From the IMG/VR virus record IMGVR_UViG_3300006790_000100, positions 1 through 26,215 of that record: a stretch of 26,215 bases of DNA; one strand, 5' to 3'. Below are positions 20,991 to 26,215 of this stretch, piece after piece. This DNA is from a virus. Position 1 is the stretch's first letter. The number at the start of each line of letters is the position of its first letter. The notes beneath the pieces are model-generated. The model was given only the letters and a program-made list of their open reading frames with translations, was not told the origin of the DNA and searched no databases. A program made the translations under genes and the position numbers.

Positions 20991-21731
20991 ATGTTAGGTT
21001 TAGCTTTACATACTAGAGGTGGTTCTGGGGGTGGTTCTGGTGATAATGTAGCTAACCTTTACAAAACAGGTGTTACTACTTCATCTAGAACTGGTGATGA
21101 TGGTGATACTGAAAGAGGTAGAGGTACTGATTTCTTTGAATTAAGTTACACGAACCCTTGGGGTCACACCTATAGATATTGTGGTAATACTGGTGGTTAT
21201 ACAGATGGCACCAGTTATTATGATGTAAACGGTGTTGGTACTACTAGAGCTTTAGCATTCCCTTCTGAAGAAGTATGTGATTTTGCCTATTACGATCAAG
21301 TTAATGGTACAGTACCAATGTGGTATGCACTACCATTTGGGACTACAACACCAAGTCCAGTATTACCTAATGGTGGTACAGTAGGTGGTACTTCAGGTAA
21401 TGCAGCTATTGATGCTTGTGTAGCAAGTACTCAGAATAGTTATACAGATTGGTATTTACCTAATGAGTCAGAATTACATTCAATTGTTTACAGAGCACAA
21501 GCTATTAATCAGAATGGTGGATTAGATTATCCTCCTTTTGATTATTTGTTTTCAGGTTCACCAACAGCATCAAACTGGAGAGTGTTAAGTTCTAGTATAA
21601 ATGTTGGTAATACGAGAATAATGTATTATATTACAGAAAATGGTAGTATGTCTATGGTGTCACCAACTACAGCATCATATACTTACTTTATGATAAGAAT
21701 TGCTGATACAGCAGCAGATTTAGGATTATAA
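20991..21731 (+). CDS. DUF1566 / lectin-like adhesin, putative receptor-binding protein, 246 aa
   Basis: A Gly-rich N-terminal attachment segment (MLGLALHTRGGSGGGSGDN) leads into a C-type-lectin-like domain. Characteristic pieces are TDFFELSYTNPWGHTYRYCG, SYTDWYLPNESELHSIVYRA (the 'DWrLPt..EL' signature of DUF1566) and NWRVLSSSINVGNTRIMYYI with a closing FMIRIADTA. In this family the last 50 residues form the ligand face, and in some phages they are varied by diversity-generating retroelements. No reverse transcriptase or template repeat is visible in this window. Host-surface binding is the likely role. Confidence 0.75.
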   Translation: MLGLALHTRGGSGGGSGDNVANLYKTGVTTSSRTGDDGDTERGRGTDFFELSYTNPWGHTYRYCGNTGGYTDGTSYYDVNGVGTTRALAFPSEEVCDFAYYDQVNGTVPMWYALPFGTTTPSPVLPNGGTVGGTSGNAAIDACVASTQNSYTDWYLPNESELHSIVYRAQAINQNGGLDYPPFDYLFSGSPTASNWRVLSSSINVGNTRIMYYITENGSMSMVSPTTASYTYFMIRIADTAADLGL

Positions 21732-21733
21732 TT

Positions 21734-21982
21734 ATGGCAACTTATAAATTTGATTGGTTAAATGGTGGAAGTGAAATAGTAGATCCTACTATAACTATTA
21801 ACTCGGATAATATTACAATATTTCCATCTAACATGACTATTGATGTAGATGTAATCTTAGAAACACCTAATGGTTCAAAATTTGGTGTAAGATTATTTCA
21901 AGTACCAGTAGTAAATATGAATTATGATTCTGAGACTCTAGGTACTAGAGTTATGGCTAAATTAGCAGAATACGAAATATAA
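21734..21982 (+). CDS. Small beta protein, virion-associated (putative), 82 aa
   Basis: The protein is short, almost all beta strand (YKFDWLNGGSEIVDPTITIN, SNMTIDVDVILETPNGSKFG), and ends in a small helix. It starts two bases after the adhesin gene and its stop shares one base with the next start. It may be a chaperone or base for the adhesin. No family is recognised. Confidence 0.6.
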   Translation: MATYKFDWLNGGSEIVDPTITINSDNITIFPSNMTIDVDVILETPNGSKFGVRLFQVPVVNMNYDSETLGTRVMAKLAEYEI

Positions 21983-22137
21983 TGGCTAAAGAAAAAATAT
22001 TAATATCACACTTAGATAACCCTTTAGATAGAATGTCTAAAGCTAAATTAAAAGTTGTGGTAAAGCCAAACAAAAAACCAAAAGTGGTTAAATACAATTG
22101 GTTACAAAGATTAATTATAAAACTTTTTAAATTATGA
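21982..22137 (+). CDS. Small basic hypothetical protein, 51 aa
   Basis: Too short for many gene callers, but the frame fits exactly between neighbours, overlapping one base upstream and four bases (ATGA) downstream. The sequence is very basic (KAKLKVVVKPNKKPKVVKYN) and ends in an amphipathic helix, WLQRLIIKLFKL, that could lie on a membrane. The function is unknown. Confidence 0.65.
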   Translation: MAKEKILISHLDNPLDRMSKAKLKVVVKPNKKPKVVKYNWLQRLIIKLFKL

Positions 22138-22193
22138 TGGGGTTAGGATTGGGTTTACCAAAACCACCTATTGCGCCACCTGTAGTGCCGTAA
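22134..22193 (+). CDS. Proline-rich micropeptide, 19 aa
   Basis: The translation is MMGLGLGLPKPPIAPPVVP. Support comes from the ATGA overlap with the upstream stop, from the stop sitting just before the next gene's leader, and from its non-random Gly-Leu and Pro-Pro composition in an AT-rich genome. It may be a tiny structural or tip peptide. It could also be chance. Confidence 0.4.
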   Translation: MMGLGLGLPKPPIAPPVVP

Positions 22194-22203
22194 CTAAATA
22201 AAT

Positions 22204-22899
22204 ATGAATATAACACAAGAAGGAGAACAACAAAGAGCTATGGCTGAAAATAAACTACAAGACATACAAGCAAAATCAAAATACTTATGGGTCATAGATC
22301 CGGGTCATGGTGGTATGAAGAATGGTGTTTATCAAACTAAAGGTAAAAGAAGCCCTGTATGGGATGATGGTACTCAATACTTTGAAGGTGTTGGTAACAG
22401 ACAAATTGCTGAAAGAGTTGGTAGAAAGCTAAGAGATTATGATATTGATTTTGCTTATACAGTAGACCCTAAAGATGGTACAGACGTACCTTTAAAAGAT
22501 CGAGTTAACTGGATTAACAAACTACCTTATAAAAATAAAATATTAGTATCAATTCACTCTAACGGACATAGTAATGAAAATGCACAAGGTTGGGAGATAT
22601 TTACTTCTGTAGGAGAAACTACTTCTGATAAGATTGCGTCTATCTTTTATAATAGATTCCAGGATAAATTCATGGATAGAAAATTTAGAAAAGATACTAA
22701 AGATGGTGATGTAGATAAAGAAGCTAATTTTTATATAATTAAAAAAACCGTATGTCCCGCAATTTTATTAGAGAATTTCTTTCATACCAACGAATACGAG
22801 TGTAAAGAAATACTAATGAGTGACGAAGGACAAGAAAAAATAGTTGATGCTATTATAGAATGTATTATATTTATAGAAGCTAACGGTATACCTAAGTAA
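22204..22899 (+). CDS. N-acetylmuramoyl-L-alanine amidase (Amidase_3), endolysin
   Basis: This zinc enzyme cuts the amide bond between MurNAc and the stem peptide of peptidoglycan at lysis. All family motifs are visible: IDPGHGG (His35), YFEG (Glu61), SIHSNGH (His118) as zinc ligands, and ILLENFF with the catalytic Glu190. The length of 231 residues equals one catalytic domain plus a 28-residue N-terminal extension; there is no separate wall-binding domain. No signal peptide is seen, so release needs a holin. The start at 22204 follows TAAATAAATATG. Spanin-like and holin-like genes follow directly, forming a lysis cassette. Confidence 0.92.
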   Translation: MNITQEGEQQRAMAENKLQDIQAKSKYLWVIDPGHGGMKNGVYQTKGKRSPVWDDGTQYFEGVGNRQIAERVGRKLRDYDIDFAYTVDPKDGTDVPLKDRVNWINKLPYKNKILVSIHSNGHSNENAQGWEIFTSVGETTSDKIASIFYNRFQDKFMDRKFRKDTKDGDVDKEANFYIIKKTVCPAILLENFFHTNEYECKEILMSDEGQEKIVDAIIECIIFIEANGIPK

Positions 22900-23504
22900 T
22901 GGAAACAGATTGGTCACATACTATAAAAAATCTAGTTATTGTACTATTAATGGCTTTAGTAGTAATAAGATGTGGTGGTCGGGAAGAACCTGAAGATATA
23001 GAGGTTGACCACTATACAGATACTACATATATTACACACATTGATACTACTTTATTTTATGATACAATAGTAAAGACCAAAACATTGCTTTCATACACAA
23101 ATATTACAAATATTGAAAAAGACACTAGTAAATTATATACTTTTAAAACACATGTAAGTGATAGTTTAATTACTGGTGATATTACAACAAACATTAAAGT
23201 TAAGGATAGTGTAGCTACTTTGATAAATCAAGACATAGCATATAAACCACTATTCCCAAAATATATACATCAAACAGATAGTATCATTATACATGATTCT
23301 ACTGTAGTTACTATTTACAAAAGTAAACCTAAAATGTTTATAGGGGCTGATGTTGCAATAGGTAATAGTACCAATAATGGTACCATAGTACCTAAGTTAG
23401 GTATTGATTTTAACAGTACTATACTAGAAACAGGTTATGACATATTTAATAAACAATTTGTTATAGGTGCAAAATATAAACTCAACTTTAAAAAGAAAAA
23501 GTAA
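22899..23504 (+). CDS. Putative spanin-like membrane-periplasmic protein, 201 aa
   Basis: It begins one base into the amidase stop (TAATG). A single hydrophobic segment, LVIVLLMALVVI (residues 12-23), is followed by RCGGREEPEDIE. The cysteine has Arg before it, so a classic lipobox is lacking. Residues 40-150 are Thr/Asp/Ile-rich and extended (THIDTTLFYDTIVKTKT). The last 60 show alternating strands: KMFIGADVAIGN, KLGIDFNSTILETGYDI, QFVIGAKYKLNF. An inner-membrane anchor, a periplasmic spacer and an outer-membrane-like hairpin end would suit a one-component spanin. This is inference from build and position. Confidence 0.5.
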   Translation: METDWSHTIKNLVIVLLMALVVIRCGGREEPEDIEVDHYTDTTYITHIDTTLFYDTIVKTKTLLSYTNITNIEKDTSKLYTFKTHVSDSLITGDITTNIKVKDSVATLINQDIAYKPLFPKYIHQTDSIIIHDSTVVTIYKSKPKMFIGADVAIGNSTNNGTIVPKLGIDFNSTILETGYDIFNKQFVIGAKYKLNFKKKK

Positions 23505-23508
23505 TACA

Positions 23509-23760
23509 ATGGATTCAGTAATAAATTCACCTATTGGTGAAGCTGGTGGAGTAGCTACTCTATTAGCATCAATAACGTTTCAAGCAGCAAGTATGTTAAA
23601 TTTAGCAGACATAAACCCATATCTAACTTTTTTCACTACTGTAGGTGGTGTGATATACTTGTGGTATAAAATCAAAAATGAACGTTTAAAGAATAAAAAA
23701 CTTAAACAAGAATTAGAAAATGCCAGAGAGACTAACGAAGATAGGGAACCTACTGAATAG
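23509..23760 (+). CDS. Holin-like small membrane protein, 83 aa
   Basis: The start at 23509 (MDSVINSPIGEAGGVATLLA) is preferred to 23467, which lies inside the previous gene. Two hydrophobic helices are visible, GVATLLASITFQAASML (about 14-30) and YLTFFTTVGGVIYLWYKI (about 37-54), followed by a charged tail (KNERLKNKKLKQELENARE). This is the two-helix holin layout. It stands four bases after the spanin-like gene. It could form the pore that releases the amidase. Confidence 0.6.
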   Translation: MDSVINSPIGEAGGVATLLASITFQAASMLNLADINPYLTFFTTVGGVIYLWYKIKNERLKNKKLKQELENARETNEDREPTE

Positions 23761-24052
23761 TTGGACTGCTATAATTATAGTAGTTTTTGGTATGATAAGT
23801 GGGGTATTTGGTTTAATTTATACAATTAGATCAAATAGCTCCGGTATAGAAGAACTTAAAATAGTTATTCAAGATAACAACAAATTAGTTACAAGAGAGT
23901 TTGAAATTCAATCACAACGAAGTGATAAAAGGTATACCAGAGCAATGAGAACTGCTGTCGAAATAAAAATGTTTATCGAAAAGATTGAAGACAGACAGTA
24001 CGAACTAACTAAAGAAGTTTTTTATTTAAAGGGTAAAGTAGACAATGAGTAA
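23720..24052 (+). CDS. Membrane-anchored coiled-coil protein, 110 aa
   Basis: The start lies 41 bases inside the previous gene in another frame. One strong membrane helix, WTAIIIVVFGMISGVFGLIY (about 15-34), is followed by about 70 charged helical residues (ELKIVIQDNNKLVTREFEIQ..., ending EVFYLKGKVDNE). The layout fits an inner-membrane spanin (Rz-like) or an antiholin. No Rz1 lipoprotein is nested inside it that I can see. It is part of the lysis cassette. Confidence 0.55.
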   Translation: MPERLTKIGNLLNSWTAIIIVVFGMISGVFGLIYTIRSNSSGIEELKIVIQDNNKLVTREFEIQSQRSDKRYTRAMRTAVEIKMFIEKIEDRQYELTKEVFYLKGKVDNE

Positions 24053-24305
24053 GTTAAGTAACATATGGAATTGGTTTAAAAAATTCTTTGATGGAGAAAC
24101 TGCTGCATCAATGATGAGACTTTTAAACTTCTTAGCTGTAGTTAATGGTCTAGGTATTATTTGGTACTGCTCTATAGCAGAAACTGAAGGATATGCTCAT
24201 TATGGTTTAGAGCTAGTAATGATTGGTATATTCGGTAAAGGTTATCAAGACTATAATAACTATCGTAGAGATAAAGAAAAAAATAATAATGGCGAAACAG
24301 TATAA
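24045..24305 (+). CDS. Second holin-like membrane protein, 86 aa
   Basis: The amphipathic N-terminus MSKLSNIWNWFKKFFDGETA is followed by two hydrophobic helices, LLNFLAVVNGLGIIWYCSIA (about 26-45) and YGLELVMIGIFGKGYQDY (about 53-70). The charged tail is RRDKEKNNNGE. Small proteins of this type beside endolysins in Bacteroidota phages are usually called holins. It overlaps the previous gene by eight bases and the next by 17. It may work with or against the holin-like product of 23509-23760. Confidence 0.6.
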   Translation: MSKLSNIWNWFKKFFDGETAASMMRLLNFLAVVNGLGIIWYCSIAETEGYAHYGLELVMIGIFGKGYQDYNNYRRDKEKNNNGETV

Positions 24306-24561
24306 TATAGATAAGCTTCGTGAAATTCACATCAATAGAAAAGCTCAAAGGGGTATCAAATACCATACCAAATACAGAGTTTTTATTGGTGACGATAGAG
24401 GGTATTTAGTTGATATTACTGATCTTCAGCATAACGAAGATTCTAATGATAGGTTTAATACTGTAGAAATTAGTATAGAAACTAATAGTGAAGCCATTGC
24501 TGAACTAGATGCTAGAAAAGCTGATAAATGTCAAGCATTAGCTTGGTCAATTATATTTTAA
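24289..24561 (+). CDS. Hypothetical protein, 90 aa
   Basis: The start at 24289 (MAKQYNIDKLREIHINRKAQ) is preferred to 24223, which would prepend an out-of-frame shadow of the holin-like gene. It has a basic helical N-terminus, a strand pair (KYRVFIGDDRGYLVDITDLQ) and a C-terminal part with ETNSEAIAELDARKADKCQA. No family is recognised. The next gene starts immediately after its stop and looks structural, so this may be a small virion protein. Confidence 0.6.
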   Translation: MAKQYNIDKLREIHINRKAQRGIKYHTKYRVFIGDDRGYLVDITDLQHNEDSNDRFNTVEISIETNSEAIAELDARKADKCQALAWSIIF

Positions 24562-24942
24562 ATGGAAAAAGTTATATTAGATAGTACTAATTATAGTTTT
24601 GATGCTTCAGCTAAAACTGTAACTTTTACTCAAAGTTATGGAGCTGTAGAATTAAATCATATATTATTAATTACTAATGTTACAGATAACGTAATTATAT
24701 ATAACTTTGGATGTGCTGGGTATGGTGGCTCAATGTCTAGTTTAACTTTAACTTTAGATTATGATACTACTAGCATGGCGGATACTGACGATTTGCAAGT
24801 AGTATTATATGTAGAGAGTACTGAAAATGATTCTAATATGTTAAAGGAGTTAGAAGTACAATCTGAGACATTGAGCTGTTTACAAAACATACTAGAAGAA
24901 TTAAAGTTAAATAATAAATTAATTAAAGAAATTCTAAGATAA
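24562..24942 (+). CDS. Virion beta protein with C-terminal coiled coil, 126 aa
   Basis: A beta-domain with the pattern VELNHILLITNVTDNVIIYN and LTLTLDYDTTSMADTDDLQV is followed by a helical tail, KELEVQSETLSCLQNILEEL then NNKLIKEILR. The 'L-x-Y-D-T-x-x-M-x-D-T-D-x-L' piece is frequent in small structural proteins of environmental phages. The helix probably makes a trimeric stalk. It is flanked by stop/start contacts on both sides. A fibre or decoration role is inferred. Confidence 0.65.
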   Translation: MEKVILDSTNYSFDASAKTVTFTQSYGAVELNHILLITNVTDNVIIYNFGCAGYGGSMSSLTLTLDYDTTSMADTDDLQVVLYVESTENDSNMLKELEVQSETLSCLQNILEELKLNNKLIKEILR

Positions 24943-25529
24943 TGGCAGAATATAAAATAAAAGACGGTACTGGTACTGGAGAACTTGTCAAGGTAAATGG
25001 TGATAATAGACTATATACCCAAGCAGTTACTACTACTGAAAATGATGATGCTAACAAAAAGGGTGTAGCATATAACATTAACACTGGAGTTATTACTCTT
25101 ACAGATTCAGTAGATACTGCAGTAATGTATCTAAAAAATGATGAAGAAAAAACTCTTCACATTACAGCTATTGCTGTAGGATTAGGCCCCTCAACAGGTG
25201 GTTCTGGAGGTATACCTAAAATTACTGTAGTTAAAAACCCTACCAGTGCTAGTTTTAGTACAGATGTTGATATTAAAAGTAACAGAAATTATGGTTCTCA
25301 AAATACTTTAGGTGATGTTACAGCTTATAAAGGAGCTACAGGAGCTACATTAACAGGTGGAGAAGATCATTTAATATTCTTCCAAACATCTAATGGTAGA
25401 TTATTTGCTCAAATAGATGAGGTATTACCTAAAGGTAGTACTATAGGAGTTAAGATTGATCCACAACCAAGTAATACATCTCAAGATGTTTATGTAGCCT
25501 TTATATGTCATCAAGAAATACTTGATTAA
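24942..25529 (+). CDS. Virion decoration/fibre-type protein, paralogue 1, 195 aa
   Basis: The N-terminus MAEYKIKDGTGTGELVKVNG then DNRLYTQAVTT is the hallmark of a phage structural family ('I.DGTGsg..a.V...grL.t.avt'). The remaining 150 residues are beta-rich: VMYLKNDEEKTLHITAIAVG, SNRNYGSQNTLGDVTAYKGA, VLPKGSTIGVKIDPQPSN. It aligns by eye with the next gene over its full length (IKDGTG; NRN.G...TL; PKG..IG). Probably a trimeric surface or tail protein that touches the host. It starts one base into the previous stop. Confidence 0.7.
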   Translation: MAEYKIKDGTGTGELVKVNGDNRLYTQAVTTTENDDANKKGVAYNINTGVITLTDSVDTAVMYLKNDEEKTLHITAIAVGLGPSTGGSGGIPKITVVKNPTSASFSTDVDIKSNRNYGSQNTLGDVTAYKGATGATLTGGEDHLIFFQTSNGRLFAQIDEVLPKGSTIGVKIDPQPSNTSQDVYVAFICHQEILD

Positions 25530-25546
25530 TAAAATTATAAAAAATT

Positions 25547-26104
25547 ATGGAAACTACAATAAAAGATGGTACAGGTTCTCAACAAGAAGCACATGTTGAT
25601 GGTTTTGGCAGATTACATGTTTTTGCAGTAACAGAACCAGAAGACAAACATATTGCTAGAGAGGGTAAAACTTGGAGTTATTACTTTACTACTACTCCTG
25701 TAGGAGCTAATGATTATTTTTTCTACTTTGAAAATACTGGGGAAGAGATTTACACTATTACAGATATTAGAGTTATGTCTGCTTCAGCTGATACTATTAA
25801 TATAAATGGGGTTAGTGGAACTCCTTCTTACACAGCTAGTGCAGATGTGGATGCAGTAAATAGAAACAGAGGACTAGTTTCTACTTTACCTTCAGCTACT
25901 GCAAAAAAAGATACAGATACTACAGGTTTAACTAATGATGGTACAGTCTTTTTTATAAGATGTGACACTGCAAATAAAATGGAACATCTAAGAACATCTT
26001 CTAATATTCATATACCTAAAGGAGCAGCTATTGGTTTACAAGCTGTTACAGGTACTGCATTAATTACCTGTGTAGTATCAGTAAGTATTCTTGAAGAACT
26101 TTAA
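25547..26104 (+). CDS. Virion decoration/fibre-type protein, paralogue 2, 185 aa
   Basis: It starts METTIKDGTGSQQEAHVDGF and GRLHVFAVTEPEDKH. Later landmarks, NRNRGLVSTLPSATAKKDTD and NIHIPKGAAIGLQAVTG, mirror those of paralogue 1, though overall identity is low. The tandem copy suggests duplication and divergence of a host-contact or cement protein. The start leader is A-rich (AAAATTATAAAAAATT). Confidence 0.7.
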   Translation: METTIKDGTGSQQEAHVDGFGRLHVFAVTEPEDKHIAREGKTWSYYFTTTPVGANDYFFYFENTGEEIYTITDIRVMSASADTININGVSGTPSYTASADVDAVNRNRGLVSTLPSATAKKDTDTTGLTNDGTVFFIRCDTANKMEHLRTSSNIHIPKGAAIGLQAVTGTALITCVVSVSILEEL

Positions 26105-26108
26105 TTAA

Positions 26109-26215
26109 ATGGGACTAGAAACTAAAATAATAGATGGTGAAGGTTCCAAAAAAAGAGTAGGCTCTAAAACTACTGAAGAATTTGGTACTGGTTTAAAGGT
26201 ATATACTTTTGAAGG
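26109..26215 (+). CDS. Virion decoration/fibre-type protein, paralogue 3, partial
   Basis: Only 35 complete codons are visible before the window ends. The start MGLETKIIDGEGSKKRVGSK repeats the IxDGxG N-terminal signature of the two genes before it. It begins four bases after the previous stop, so the tandem array has at least three members and may go on beyond the window. Confidence 0.65.
   Translation, partial: MGLETKIIDGEGSKKRVGSKTTEEFGTGLKVYTFE

Noticed and set aside
20991-21731. Complete diversity-generating retroelement
   Set aside because: Only a possible target protein is present; no reverse transcriptase or template repeat is visible here.

Overview
The window looks like part of a large, AT-rich tailed phage of the Bacteroidota (a free phage genome or a prophage). 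Three things point to such a host. The strongest promoters match the Bacteroidota sigma consensus (TTTG, about 20 bases, TAnnTTTG). Starts lack Shine-Dalgarno sites and are preceded by A-rich leaders ending in a TAAATAAAAATG-like sequence. The head genes (a terminase with a degenerate Walker A, an approximately 800-residue portal, an acidic scaffold and a 490-residue capsid protein) have the order and look of crAss-like or related large Bacteroidota phages. That last placement is by memory of family features, not by a search.

Layout. (1) Positions 1-2560 form a leftward module of very small genes separated by long, folded non-coding stretches: a truncated RelA/SpoT-like HD hydrolase at the left edge, then genes of 65, 20, 38, 42, 68, 23 and 95 codons. 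Five were found by reading the minus strand rather than from their length. Six share a start leader resembling TTAAAACTTATCAATTATG, and an 18-base motif recurs behind gene ends. (2) Positions 2561-3059 are a divergent control region with back-to-back promoters. (3) Positions 3060-6180 hold one virion-like gene, a second perfect promoter, a winged-helix protein, an HU/IHF-like protein and a run of tiny, translationally coupled genes. Six of these share a short motif and may be one expanded family. (4) Positions 6187-17791 are the packaging and head/neck block: GroES-like protein, terminase-associated protein, large terminase, portal, scaffold, major capsid protein, a conserved post-capsid protein, a neck/connector protein and a large beta-rich structural protein. 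It closes with a strong terminator followed at once by a promoter. (5) Positions 17874-22193 are small virion, fibre and adhesin genes, including a DUF1566/lectin-like protein. (6) Positions 22204-24305 are a lysis cassette: amidase, spanin-like protein, two holin-like proteins and a membrane coiled-coil protein. (7) Positions 24289-26215 resume virion genes, ending in three tandem paralogues, the last cut by the window edge.

How it works together. The divergent promoters at about 2963-3028 separate a leftward, probably early or host-directed, program from the rightward assembly and lysis program. Rightward genes are tightly packed with ATGA/TAATG overlaps and appear grouped behind promoters at 2997, 3555, 12021 and 17826.
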